DNA of 31,866 nucleotides from Sandaracinaceae bacterium (GCA_016706685.1 JADJJE010000010.1:1-31866); one strand, 5' to 3'. Shown: positions 1 through 10,159, counted from the first letter of the stretch. Notes: generated by a model from the sequence alone, not told the origin. A program made the numbers and translations.

Positions 1-42
1 GCAGGGCGCGCCTGGCGGCCGGGCTCGTGGCGGGCCCTGGCG

Positions 43-1386
43 GTGACGGGGGCGCTGGGCTGGTTCGGTGAATTGCGCTCGCTCCCACTCGACAGAGTCC
101 GCTCCCGTCCACGCGCATCGCAGGGCCGCGGCAGCCAGCGGGGCAGCCACTGGAGTGGTCGATGGCTCTGGGCCCGGCGCCACACGTTCGGCCCGCTGCG
201 CGGCGGGGCGACACCGGGGCTGCGGCGGCGCCGATGCCCCATCGTGGAGCTAACGGGCGACATCGACGACGACGCGTCGCTGCCGTGCGACCGTCGCTAC
301 CGGCTGCGCTTCAACGTGGTGTTTGCGCCCGGGCGCCATGACCATCGCCGGGACGCCACGTTGGTGGGGGACCACGAGACCAAGGGCACGCTCCGTGATC
401 ATGCCCGGGGCGCGCCGATCGCGGACGCAGCGCGCGACCTGCCCATCGTGTTCACCAGCGAGCGGGGAGCCGTCCGAGAGCGGCGCGCGCCGGGGACTGG
501 GGCGGCGTGAACTCATGGGGCGCGCGCCCACCAACCTGCGCGGCGCCGAGGGGCAGAGCGTGCGCGGTCGCGTCAGGCCTGCTGCGCGATGGCGGAAATG
601 CGGCGGCGACGACCCGACGGTTTAGCAGCGGCGTGCTGCGCTTCGTGCGCATCGGTACCCCGGCATCGCCATCGCCCAACAACGAGCTGAACGGGCTGAC
701 GCTGTGGCGGGGTGGGGCGCGGCACGGTCATCGAGCACGTGTAGGTGCGCAACACGGTGGACGACTGCTTCGAGTTCTTCGGAGGCGCCGTCGACGCACG
801 CTACCTGGTGTGCGAAGTCGCCCGGAGACGACGGCGTGGACTGGGACTTCGGCTACACCGGGCGCATCAGTTCGTGGTGGTCATGGACGACCCCGCTCGG
901 CTCCGGCGGGACCAGCAGCGCCTTCGAGGGAACAACGATCACAACGGGTCGCTGTACGAGCCGCGGAGCGCGCCGACCCGCTCTTCAGCGCACGACCCTC
1001 TGCGGGAGCAGGTGGTCACGGGGAGCGCGTGACGCGCGGGATGCACTGCGGCGCCACCGGCTGACACTAGACGCAACCTGGTCACGGGCTTCCACGTGGG
1101 CCGCGAGGATCTGGGTGAGAGCGTGGAGGCGCGGCTGCTCGGCACGGCGTTCTTCGGACAGCGCCAAGCGGACTACACGGCCTCGGAGGCCCCAGCCACA
1201 TCGCTCGAGGTGGGGGTGGTCGCGTGTCGCAGCGGCTTGGCCGCCGTGCGCCCGCGCGAGGCGCTGATCGGTGGCGCCGTCACGCCGCCGCGCGATGCGT
1301 TCTTCGACGCCGAGGCCCGCTACCTGGGCGCGTTCCGCGATGCTAGCGATGGCTGGGCCACGGGTGCGTGGGCCACCGCACGCTAG
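43..1386 (+). CDS. Secreted right-handed beta-helix-like protein (frameshifted)
   Basis: I recognise the conserved core of a widespread secreted or lipoprotein family. The pieces appear in order but in changing frames: an Asp-rich start near 250-290, a GDHETKGTL-type turn near 370, LPIVFTSERGA near 435-470, WGG and GRAPTNLRG-like pieces near 495-545, SSGVLRFVRI near 620-650, PNNELNGLTL near 677-705, DDCFEFFGGAVDARYLVCE near 760-815, and DGVDWDFGYTG near 832-862. The family is thought to form a parallel beta-helix on the cell surface; its substrate is unknown. At least six indels interrupt it. The stop at 1384-1386 closes a frame reading WATGAWATAR. The 5' end is uncertain; a signal peptide would be expected in 1-120 but cannot be read cleanly. 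The family call is inference from recalled motifs. Confidence 0.55.
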
Positions 1387-1419
1387 CGGTTGGCTCACCA
1401 GGCCCTGTATAACCAACGT

Positions 1420-2130
1420 GTGACACAAACCTCGATCCACCTCCCCACCACGCTCACCCTCGACCAGTACCGCACCGTGGCCGAGTGTGTGGTGCGCGTG
1501 CTACCCGGGACTCGAACCGCACCGAAGACATCATCACCGCCCGGGAGGCTCACCGCCCAGGCGCAGCTGGTGTATCTGCAGACCAGCGAGGGTGATGCAG
1601 ACGGGCGATAGCCCCAGGCTACGATGCGCGAGCGCCCGACTTCGTGAACGTGGACATGGACGCGCTGCGTGCCCTGCCGCCCGAGACGCTGGGCGGTGCG
1701 CTGGCGCGCTGTGCTTCGAACGCAGACCCAGGCTCGACGCAAGCTCTATGGCGTGCCCACGCTCTACACGAGCGACCCGGAGCGCGCGTACACAGTTGCG
1801 CGCATTCGGCAGTGCCACGACCTCTGGCACATGCTCACGGGCTTCACCATCGCGGAGGGCACGACGAAATCCTGCTGCACGCGCCTTCCAGCTCGCCCAG
1901 ACGGGCATGCCCAGCTCGGTGGCGCTGATGGCGCTTCGGGTCGCTGAAGCACATGCTGCTGGAGGCGCGCTTCGGCGCGCTGCGCCCCCGCAAACAACGG
2001 GCCTACACCGCCGGGAGCCGCGCCGCCGAGCCGCTGCTGCCGGTGTACTGGGAGCGCTACTTCGAGACCGCTCGACAGCGTGCGCGCGCTACGGCATCCG
2101 CGCGTGGAGCCGCGCCGATCACGACCACGC
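1420..2130 (+). CDS. Coq4-family (ubiquinone biosynthesis-like) protein, frameshifted
   Basis: Reading across frames gives LTLDQYRTVAECVVRVL (1458-1507), MDALRALPPETLGGALARC (1656-1712), KLYGVPTLYTSDPERAYTV (1741-1797), RQCHDLWHMLTGF (1807-1845), AFQLAQTGMPSSVALMAL (1887-1940) and EPLLPVYWERYFE (2029-2067). This order and the HDLWH motif match the Coq4 family (PF05019), whose HDxxH...E motif binds a divalent metal. In eukaryotes Coq4 acts in the coenzyme Q complex; the role of bacterial homologues is less clear. I chose the GTG at 1420 because the readable protein begins there; a TTG at 1390 is in the same frame. Four or more indels break it. The 3' end is not sharp, since the last recognisable piece, VRARYGI, lies near 2088-2100. 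No other quinone gene is adjacent. Confidence 0.6.
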
Positions 2131-2901
2131 GGCCGTTTCGCCTGGTAGGCCCGGTGGCGGCCTGGGGGGTGCGTGGGTGGGGGTGCGCGTGCCCGCGAGG
2201 CTGGCTGCGGGGCTGGGCTGCACCACGCCCGAGCCGCTGCTGGCTGCCGCCACCGTGACGCCCACCGGTGAGCGCTGGGCGGGGATGCGCAGCGCGCCTA
2301 CCGCGTGCACTCCACCAACGGCAGGCGCTTCGTGGAGCCACAGCCACTGCGGGTGCTGTGGAAGCCACTGGCCTCGAGTCGCAGGTGAGAACCGGCGACC
2401 CGCGCGTGTTCTTCGTGGTCCACCCGCAGGCCACCGTGGATGCCCGCTCGCCGCAGGTGTTCCGCTGCTGAACCGCGCCGGCGAAAGCCTGCGTGGTGGA
2501 GGAGTGGTGCGCGCCGTGGTGCTTTCGAGCGGCGTCTCCATGAACCTCCCAGAGCAAGCCCCCGACCTCACGCCTGCCCCGCGGCGCTGGCGCCCGAGGT
2601 GGACCCCGCCGGCTGCGGGTCGGCCGAGGTGGCGCTTCCGGGAGCCCACACCGAGGCCCGCCTCGCGCCCGTGCCGCTGCGGCGCGGATCGCGCGAGGTG
2701 CTCGAAGGAATTGCGCACGCTTCCGAGACGATGCTGCGGGCCACCCCTGACCTTCGCGCCCAGCCCGGGTGGCGGCTCGGCAGGGCTGCCCGCCACCCTG
2801 CGCTTCGACTTCAGGACGACGTGCGCCACCACGTGAACCTGCGCGTGGAGCAACATCGATCAGAGGCGTTTTTGCAGAAGGCGGGTTTTTTTTTGTGTTG
2901 A
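2130..2901 (+). CDS. Unidentified coding-like stretch (frameshifted)
   Basis: I do not recognise a family. Plausible peptide stretches follow one another on the + strand in shifting frames: AYRVHSTNGRRFVEPQPLRV near 2297-2354, RVFFVVHPQATVDARSPQVF near 2403-2462, VVLSSGVSMNLPEQAPDLTP near 2517-2574, APEVDPAGCGSAEVALPG near 2593-2645, and DDVRHHVNLRVEQ near 2815-2855. The last frame ends at a TGA at 2899-2901, just after a run of nine T. The composition looks like a secreted or periplasmic protein, but this is weak. Start and product are unknown. Confidence 0.25.
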
Positions 2902-2913
2902 AGGTTGGGCAGC

Positions 2914-2934
2914 TTTTTTTTTTTTTTTTTTTTT
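2914..2934. repeat. Poly-T tract of 21 T
   Basis: Twenty-one consecutive T, preceded at 2886-2894 by nine T, in a sequence that is otherwise about 70% GC. No GC-rich stem sits directly before the 21-T run, so it is not a normal intrinsic terminator. It may be an assembly or library artefact or a join point. Confidence 0.9.
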
Positions 2935-2940
2935 AAGAGG

Positions 2941-3137
2941 GCCCCCGCGTGGAGACCATCGCCGAGACGCGCGACGTGGGGCTGGGGCCGGCTGCACACC
3001 GCCGGACGGTGACCCGCAACACCATCCTTGGACGGCGCGAATACGGAATCGGGTGGGAGGCGCATCGGCAAGGAGTGGGCACGCCCCGCGGTGATCTCGC
3101 GTAACCCTGGAAGGGCTTATGCTTATCGGTCCCACTC
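2941..3137 (+). other. Region between poly-T tract and lipoprotein gene; no assigned gene
   Basis: Short coding-like stretches occur (VETIAETRDVGLG near 2951, then a frame reading RTVTRNTIL near 3003), but no family is recognisable and no clear start or stop frames them. It could be the tail of a gene interrupted at the poly-T tract. Confidence 0.3.
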
Positions 3138-3147
3138 CTCCCCCTCC

Positions 3148-4144
3148 GTGCCCGCCCAGCTGCTCCTCTTCGCATGGCTGGGCGGGTGCGGAAAGCGCTG
3201 CCGGGCACGGGTGACCAAGGCCAGGGCCTGCCGGACGCCGGCCCGCACGAGCAGCGCTGGGAGCACTGCCCGCCGGCCAGCAGCTTCGTGGGCGAGTCGT
3301 CTTGGCCCATGACGGTCACGGCCACGAACAGAGCGCTCATCTACTGCACCCGCGCGTGGGCGGGGGCGGACGCTGCAAGAGGAGCTGGCTGCGAAGCGCC
3401 AGCTGCGCGTGGTGCCCGGCAATTCTACCGCCTCCCGGGCGCAGGCGACACACCTACGCCTTTCGCCTGCCGCTGTGCGTGGCCCTCGCGAGTGACCCGG
3501 GGCCCACGTCCACCGGCGCGGCGGGAACAGCTCACGCACACCTCGTGACGTCTACGAGGAGACACACCACCAGCTGCACTTCCAGCAGGCGCTCACCGGT
3601 AGCGCCTCAGAACTTCTCGCCGGTGCAGGTGGCGGTGTGTTCCCAGGCCCGTGCTGGACGGCAGCCCGGTCGATCCGTTCGGTGGCAGCGGCTTCACGTT
3701 CTTCTTCGAGGCTGTGCGCGAGCGGCGACTGCACGCAGGGTGGCGCTCTCTACTTCGACTCCTGCACCCATGACTCCACCCTCCACCAGCACCACGTCAC
3801 CTTTCGAGGGCAGCGCCGGGTGCCACCGACTTGCGCATCGAGGCAGAGCCCCGCCAGCACCGAGCCGGCCGCCTTCGTGCGCGCCCCGGCGAAAGTTCGA
3901 GGGGTGTGACCTTCGACCAGCGCGATATTTCATGTTGGTCTACAACCCGTCGCATCACCACTTCGGCGGCAGTTCGCCGTGCTGTTCGACGCGCCCATCG
4001 ACGGCGTGTGCGGCATCGAAGTGGAGGGCCTCGAGAAGCCCTGGGACGACTACACGCCGGACACCGCGTATGCGGTGGACTGCGCCTTCGAGCGCCTGCG
4101 TGAGAGCTGGACAGTGGCGCACACCTGGGAGCAGAGAAGAATGA
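3148..4144 (+). CDS. Putative lipoprotein of unknown function (frameshifted)
   Basis: The reading begins with PAQLLLFAWLGGCG, a short hydrophobic segment followed by a lipobox (LGGC), so export and lipidation are likely. Further pieces are WEHCPPASSFVGESSWPM (3260-3310), THTYAFRLPLCVALASDPG (3451-3502), DVYEETHHQLHFQQALTGSA (3548-3606), GGALYFDSCTHDSTLHQHHV (3740-3799), GVTFDQRDI (3904-3930), YNPSHHHFG (3943-3969) and DYTPDTAYAVDCAFERLRE (4048-4104). The His-rich segments might bind metal, but I recognise no domain. It ends at the TGA at 4142-4144, overlapping the next ATG (ATGA), which suggests translational coupling. The GTG at 3148 is only the earliest start in the signal-peptide frame; the true start may be upstream. 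Confidence 0.45.
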
Positions 4145-4684
4145 CGCTGCGGCGCGCTGCTCGGTCTGCTGCTGCTGGCACACGCGGGCACGCAGCGAAG
4201 CGCACAGCACCGGAGACGCCGGAAACGGCGACGCTGGCGAAGCTGACGCTGGACTCGTGCTTCGCGGGCATCCCCTTCCACCGGCGACGCCCCGTGGGTG
4301 GTACCTGGAAGCTTCGAGAACGACGATGGCAGCGTCCGCGGTGCGCCTGGCCCGTCAGCCGGGGACCGTCCGTCCGTCGGCGAGACCTATGCCTACGACA
4401 TGGTGCGCTTCGGCATCGAGCGTGATGGCGTGGTGGAGTGCATCACCGACCAGGACGCGCTGGCGTACGACTTCGGGCACCACAACTGGAGTTGTTTACG
4501 GCCACGACCGAGGGCCGCGCGACGTACCTCGTGACCATGCGCTTCGACGTGGCGGCTGAGCCGGCGGTGTGGGTGGACACTTTGCAGGTCAACGAAGCCG
4601 CCCCCATGACCCTGCACGCCACGGCCTGTGACGCGACCCCCTTGGATCTCAACCACTGCTTGCCGCGAGAAACATGTTCCGTGA
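4141..4684 (+). CDS. Exported protein of unknown function (frameshifted)
   Basis: The ATG at 4141 overlaps the preceding stop. The N-terminus reads MTLRRA, then with one indel LLGLLLLAHAGTQRSA, a plausible signal peptide. Later pieces are PWVVPGSFENDDGS (4291-4331), GETYAYDMVRFGIERDGVV (4380-4435), TDQDALAYDFGHHN (4446-4487), TATTEGRATYLVTMRFDVA (4498-4554) and WVDTLQVNEA (4572-4601). It probably ends at a TGA at 4682-4684 in the frame reading EKHVP, overlapping the next gene's ATG at 4674. No domain is recognised. Its position between two lipoprotein genes with overlapping ends suggests one operon encoding an envelope assembly; that is inference. Confidence 0.45.
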
Positions 4685-6931
4685 CCCACGAAACACCCTG
4701 CCCCTCGACATTGCCGCGCTCGTCGCTCCCGCGCTCCTCGCCCCTGCGTTGCTGCTGGGGCTGTGGCTCGGCGGCTGCGGCGACTCGAACGGCAGCCCAA
4801 ACCCGACGGTGGCCCCGCGCCCATGGACGGCGCCATCGGGGGCCCCGGCTTTCTCCGGAGCGGATCGACACGCGCGCCCAGTACGACAGCCTCGCGGCCG
4901 ACGGGGTGGTGGAAATTACCTGACCATCGTGGACGGGCGCGAGCCACTGGTGCCGGACGCCGACTGCCTGTTCCAGAACTCGCGGCGCTTTCCGTTTCCA
5001 CGCCCAGTTCCTGCGGACCGTCTTTGCGTTCAGCGACCTCAGCTTCAGGCACCTACGTGAACTTCGTGCTGCGCAACGCCACCCGCGGCGCGCGTGGGGT
5101 GGGGCCATCGAGCGGCGCGACCGCATCACGCACCCGCTCAGCGGCGCGCCGGGCATCTACATCTACTACGCGTATCAAGAGCGTGAGAGCCCGACGAGAA
5201 CCTGACCGTCGCGCGGATCCTCGGTGGGCAGCCGCCGCCTCAAGGCCTGCGCCACCGCTCACGGCCAGCTCGCTGGTGTTCGTGCCCAGCATCCTCGAGC
5301 AGGAGAACAGTACCACATCCGCCCGCTGGTGGGCGAGAACAACGCCGCCAGCGTGGCCGTGCGCTTCCCGGCCGACCTGGTGGAGCGCAGGTACGAGGAG
5401 CCTACAGCGTGGGGAGAGCTGGCGGCTACCTGCACGTGGTGCCAGCCGGCACGGCGGTGCCGGACTACGGCTCGCGCACGACGTGCTGGTGCTCGAGGCC
5501 GCGCCACCGACCTGACCACGCTGGCGGGCGCGATCTCCCACGCTGCCGCAGAGGCTCGCTGAGCCACTCCAACCTGCGCCTGCGCAGCGCGAGGCTGTTT
5601 AACGTCATGCTCACCAGCGCGTACACGGACGGCCGCGTGCAGAGCGCTCGAGACCAGCTGGTGCACGTGGTGGCCACCGAGACCGAAGCTGACCCTCGAG
5701 TCGGCTTGCTGGCGAGGCGCAGGCCTACTGGGACGCTGCACAGCCCCATGGTGGGCCCCGTCTGCGAGAACGCGACCCTCGGTGACCGCGCTTCCGGGGC
5801 ATGGACCCGCTCACCCACACGAGGACATATCGCCCACGGCGCGAGAGAGGCCGCGAAGATCTGCGGGCCGAGAAGCTGCACGCCATCCTGCCGGCGGCGA
5901 ATCGTGTGGAAGGCTTCGGCATCCCGTTCAGCGCCTACCGCGACTTCATCGAGCACAACAACATCTCGACGCGGACATCACCGCGCGCTCTTGGCCGACC
6001 CGCAGGTGGACACCGACCGGGGCTACCGCGACTAACGCCCTCGACAATCTGCGCGACGCCATCCGCGACGGCGCGCTGCAGCCAACTGCCCCACGGCGCT
6101 GGGGGCGCGCCTGCGCGAGGTCTACGGCAACGGGGTCGAGACGCAGTTCATCCGCTTCCGCTCCAGCACCAACGCCGAGGACCTGGACGAGTTCAGCGGC
6201 GCGGGGCTGTACGACTCGAACGGGCTGCCTGGGCGACGACCTCGACAGCGACAACACGGGCGATCGGTCTGCCCTGAAGCACCGCGCACCGCGAGTGGAT
6301 CGAGGCCGAGCTGGTGCAGCGCCGCGCTGGGCAGACCGCCCGCGGCTTGCTGGTGGCTGGCCGCCATCATCGCGGACCGCCGAAGGCGACCTGGTGGAGG
6401 AGAAGCGCTCGCCGGGCCCTCGTGAAGGTCTGGCGCAGCCTCACTGGAACCTGCGCGCCCACGACGAGCGCGAAGTACTGCAAGCATCCCGCACACCGAC
6501 GTGGCGCATGGGCATCGCCGTGCAGCCACCTTCGTGCTCGAGCGCCAGGGAGTCGGTGGCCATCCGCCAACCTCACGCCCGACGCGGGCGGCGGTCTACC
6601 GTGGTCTCGCAGCTGGGCGAGGTGGGCATCGTGCGGCCCATCGACCCGGGTGCCGTGCCCGAGACGCTCACCTTCCGGCGCAGCGGCAACAGCGCCACGA
6701 GCGCGTTACAGGTGGTGGTGCCGTCGTCGCTGTCGCCCGGCGCGGCCGCGCTCTGGAGCCCGCCGAGACCACCACGCTGGCCTCGCTGCTCTTCACCGTG
6801 CACGACCACTTCGCCACGAACGTGTATCCGGACTTCACGGACCTGCGCGCCGACATCGAGGATCGAGGTGACGTCCGTGTGACCCCATCGTGATCAAGCA
6901 GGCGCGCCCGTACCTGGCCGTGGAGCCGTAG
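4674..6931 (+). CDS. PEP/pyruvate-binding domain lipoprotein (frameshifted)
   Basis: Starts MFRDPRNTLPLDIAALV and continues through a hydrophobic stretch to LWLGGC (about residue 35), a lipobox followed by Gly-Asp-Ser. The C-terminal half carries hallmarks of the pyruvate phosphate dikinase N-terminal, PEP/pyruvate-binding domain (PF01326): FIRFRSSTNAEDLDEFSG at 6148-6201, GAGLYDS at 6202-6222, WNLRAHDERE near 6447-6476, VSQLGEVGIVRPIDPGAVP at 6603-6659, and the terminal KQARPYLAVEP before the TAG at 6929-6931. In PPDK and PEP synthase this ATP-grasp fold binds ATP and transfers phosphate to a mobile His; no phospho-His or PEP-utiliser domain is present here. An intact product would be about 750 residues. 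At least ten indels break it. An exported version is unusual because ATP is not available outside the inner membrane, so the fold may serve binding or structure. Confidence 0.7.
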
Positions 6932-7726
6932 CGTCTGTCCGCCACGGGATCGTCGCGTCAGAGGAACCCCGGGCTGGGGCCCACTGCTCGAACTCCGCTC
7001 TGCGCCCACGTTCTGGAGAACAACGTGGTCAAGGCGCCAACGGGCGAACCCTTGACCGTCGAGAACATCAGCATCGGGAACGTGAAGGAGGGACCTCTCA
7101 TCTCCAGCGACACCGGAAGAGCAAGGTCACCTGCGTCGTTCGCGACGCGCCCGCGAACTGGAGGTCGGGTATTGAACAGGGTCGTCCCACGTGGCCACGA
7201 GCTGGTCGTGAAAGTCGACCTTCGGAGGACCTCCACCCGGAGGCCGATGCACCACGCCCGTAGCCCTCGACCGGTACGGAGCGGGAGGCGGCGAACGGAA
7301 CCGCTCGCCGTCGAGAACCGCGAGAAGTTTCTCAGATTGCCCCCACGCGATTTCTCGTCTGCGCCGAGCGAGAAGATGACGTCTGGGGCCTGAAAACTCT
7401 TCTCCGGAGGCACGGAGGAGTCGCCGCACTGCGCGATGAAGGGAACCCACGAGAGGGCGATCCTGTTGAAGAACGCCTCGTCCAACGCACCTCGAGGCCG
7501 TCACTTCCATGGGTGCTTGGTAGCGCCTGCTCGCGGGCAAGCTTGGTCCCGACGATGTCAGCGGTTTTTTACGCCGACTCTGCGGCGTCGCCGAGTATCA
7601 CCTCGTACGACTGGGTCGTCGGACGCAGCTCAGTAGAACGCGACCCGCTCCGACGCGACGCTGCCTTCACCCCATTCGCCAAGAGACACGAAAACGTAGC
7701 GATCTCTTCGTGCGCGTCGTGGTTCG
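6932..7726. other. About 790 bases without a recognisable gene
   Basis: A + strand stretch reading NNVVKAPTGEPLTVENISIG (7020-7079) and a 175-codon minus-strand frame (6958-7485) containing ALSWVPFIAQCGDSSVPPEK are the most protein-like pieces, but neither resembles a family I know and they cannot both be real. The stretch seems slightly less GC-rich than its surroundings. It ends where recognisable glpD sequence begins abruptly. Confidence 0.35.
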
Positions 7727-9182
7727 AGGAGGGGCCTGGCGGTGCTGCTGGTGGAGCAGCGCGACTTCGCGTGGGGCACGTCAGCCGGTCGTCGAAGATG
7801 GTGCACGGTGGCCTGCGCTACCTGGCGCAGGGTGACTTCAAGCTCACGGGACGCCCTGCGCGAGCGCGAGCGGCTGCTGCGCGAGGCGCCCACGCTGGTG
7901 ACGCGAGGCGGGCTACTTCTGGACCCATCGCGGGGGCAGTCCCCGGGCGCATCGCGCTCGGGCTGGCGCTCGAGCTGTACGACCGCATGGCGGGCATCCG
8001 CGACCATCACTTCGTGCCGCGGCAGGAGTACCTGGAGCGCGTCCCCGGCCTCAACTCGGAAGGGCTGCGGGGGCGACGTACTTCACGGACTCCCTCGTGG
8101 ACGACGCGCGCCTGGTGCTGCGCGTGCTGGACGAGGCCCGCGCCGACGGGGCGCTGGCCATCAACTACATGCGCGTCACGGGGCTGCTGCACGAAGGCCC
8201 GCGCGTGGCCGGGGCGCGCATCGAGGACGTGGTCAGCGGCGCCAGCTTCGAGGTGCCTGCCCGCGTGGTGATCAACGCCACCGGTGCCTGGGCCGACGGC
8301 CTGCGCGGCCAGCTGGTGAGTGAGACCAAGGTGCGCCCCCTGCGCGGCAGCCACCTGGTGTTCGCGCGCGAGCGCCTGCCGCTCCGCGAGGTGGTGGGCT
8401 TCCTGCACCGCAAGGACAAGCGCCCCGTGTTCGTCTACCCGTGGGGTGGCGCCACCGTGGTGGGCACCACCGACCTGGACCACCGCGCCCCGCTGAGCGA
8501 CGAGCCACGCATCACCGAGGAGGAGCTCGCCTACCTGCTCGGCGGTTTGCAGCGCGAGTTCCCGCAGGCCGGGCTCGGGCGCGAGGACGTGGTCTCCACG
8601 TGGGCCGGCGTGCGCCCCGTGGTGGCCTCGGGCAAGGGCATCAGCCCGTCGAAGGAGCGCCGTGACCACGTGGTGTGGGACGACCGCGGGCTCATCACCG
8701 TGACGGGCGGGAAGCTCACCACCTTCCGCTCCATCGCGCTCGACGCGCTGGCCAAGGCGGCGCCGCACGTGCCGGGCCTCGACGCGCGCGACGACCGGGC
8801 GCCCACGTTCCGGCGAGTGGAGCGCCTGCCCGCGAGCACCCTGCCGCAGCCCGTGCTGGACCGTCTGGTGGGGCGCTACGGCCCCCTCGCGGCGCGCTTC
8901 GTGGCCGAGATGCCCGCGAGCGAGCTCGTTCCCATCGGCGGGACCGACACGCTGGTGGCGGACCTGCGCTGGGCCGCGCGGCACGAAGCCGTGGTGCGCC
9001 TCGAGGACCTCCTGCTGCGCCGCACGCGCCTCGGCATCGTGCTGCCCGACGGAGGCAGCGCGCAGGTGGAGCTCATCAAGCGCACCGTCCAGGCGGAGCT
9101 GGGGCTGAGCGACGAGGCCTACGCGGAGGCATGGAGCACGTATCTGCAGCTGGTGCGCTCGTCCTACGGGCTGCCCGGGTAG
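7727..9182 (+). CDS. glpD: Glycerol-3-phosphate dehydrogenase (N-terminus missing, frameshifted)
   Basis: FAD-dependent enzyme that oxidises sn-glycerol-3-phosphate to dihydroxyacetone phosphate and passes electrons to membrane quinones. Family motifs follow in order: LAVLLVEQRDFAWGTS, SSKMVHGGLRYLAQGDFKL, DALRERERLLREAPTLV, then an open frame from about 8080 with DDARLVLRVLDEARADGA, VRPLRGSHLVF, FVYPWGGATVVGTTD, STWAGVRPV, ITVTGGKLTTFRSIA and a C-terminal alpha-helical domain with DLRWAARHEAVVRLEDLLLRR. The stop is TAG at 9180-9182. Three or four indels lie between 7780 and 8080. The expected N-terminal dinucleotide-binding GxGxxG (about 25 residues before LAVLLVE) is absent: sequence upstream of 7727 does not match the family in any frame. 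This may be a chimeric join, a deletion or dense error. No glpK or glpF lies nearby. Confidence 0.85.
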
Positions 9183-9440
9183 TACATCGCGTCAGAGATC
9201 TCGGCGGGTTGGCGCCAGGGGAGCGATTGATCTCGCTGCAAGGTCCCCCTGAAGGGTGGGCCCAGGTGGCGAGCGCCTTTCGGCGGGGATATTGCAGCGG
9301 GGCCTACGGGTTGTCGATCTCGGGCTTCCCGTGGTGGGTGCCGAGCCTGGTCCTGCCCCGGCTTCCGCCGGGTGCCACGCACCTGGCACAAAGCCCCCCC
9401 CCTGACTCACGACGGTGGGATCGCCACGGCCACCGCCAGA
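9183..9440. other. Intergenic region between convergent genes
   Basis: It separates the end of glpD (+) from the end of a minus-strand membrane protein gene. It contains a run of nine C near 9395-9403. I see no convincing hairpin-plus-T terminator and no gene. Confidence 0.5.
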
Positions 9441-10159
9441 CTACGGGGTGTCGCGCGGCTGCAGACACAGCACGCGGAGCGCTTCGTGTGTGGGGTCCGT
9501 GCCCGAGATGGACGCCATGCACGCGTCGACCTCGGCGCGACGCTGCGCCCAGGCCGCATCCTGCTGGATGTCCAGCACAGGCTCGATGCTGGCGAGGAGG
9601 ACCATGGCGAGCACGGCAGCCGCCTCGGGGACGTACCAACGCCAGCGTCGCGGCGCGCGGCCCTCCGCGTGCACACGCTGAGCGATCTCGGCGAAGCGGC
9701 CCTCGCGCGCGACGTCGAGCGCCCAGCCGAGCATCCCCGACCGGTCTCGGACGAACAGCTGCGCCCGCTCTAGCTCCTCGAGCGCAGCCTGAGCCCCTGT
9801 GCTGGGCGAACCAGGGCGCGGGGCTTCCAGGACCTCGGAGAGCTGCTCCCACGGGGTGACGCGCTCGCGCAGGAACCCCACGCGACGAATCGACCGAGCG
9901 CCGATCAGGATGCTCCCGCGCAGCCGGACCCTGGTCAGGACGACCGGCAGGAGAAGCAACACCGGGACCCAGCCCAGCAGGGTCCAGTCGCCCCCGCCGT
10001 GGACCAGCGCGCGAACGAGCTGGGGGACCGCGAGGGCGAGCGGCAGCACGAGGACGTGGCCGAGCAGATAGCGAAGATCGTGGCGCCCTTGGTATGCGCG
10101 GGCAGGAAGACGACGTGGTCGGACTCGAGATGCGCCGGAGGCTCACGGTAGGGGTTCAT
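9441..10159 (-). CDS. Membrane protein of unknown function (one frameshift)
   Basis: Starts MNPYREPPAHLESDHVVFLP at 10159, slips frame near 10070-10080, and continues as LPLALAVPQLVRALVHGGGD to a TGA at 9441. The product would be about 239 residues. Hydrophobic segments: two near residues 35-75 (LPLALAVPQLV, then LLGWVPVLLLLPVVLTRV) and one near residues 190-210 (AAAVLAMVLLASIEPVL). The region between looks cytoplasmic: GSILIGARSIRRVGFL resembles the beta-strands of small PH-like or membrane-associated domains, then ALEELERAQLFV may be helical. The short C-terminal tail contains two Cys. No family is recognised. It is followed head-to-tail, 84 bp upstream, by the SRPBCC pair and may be transcribed with them. 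Confidence 0.55.

Noticed and set aside
6958..7485. Minus-strand frame of 175 codons
   Set aside because: Looks somewhat protein-like but has no recognisable motif, and an unbroken frame is unlikely to be meaningful in the error-rich left end. Kept only as part of the unexplained region.
8007..8984. Long minus-strand open frame (325 codons) opposite glpD
   Set aside because: Rich in His, Ala, Arg and Gly as expected from the antisense of a high-GC gene; the plus strand carries clear GlpD motifs.
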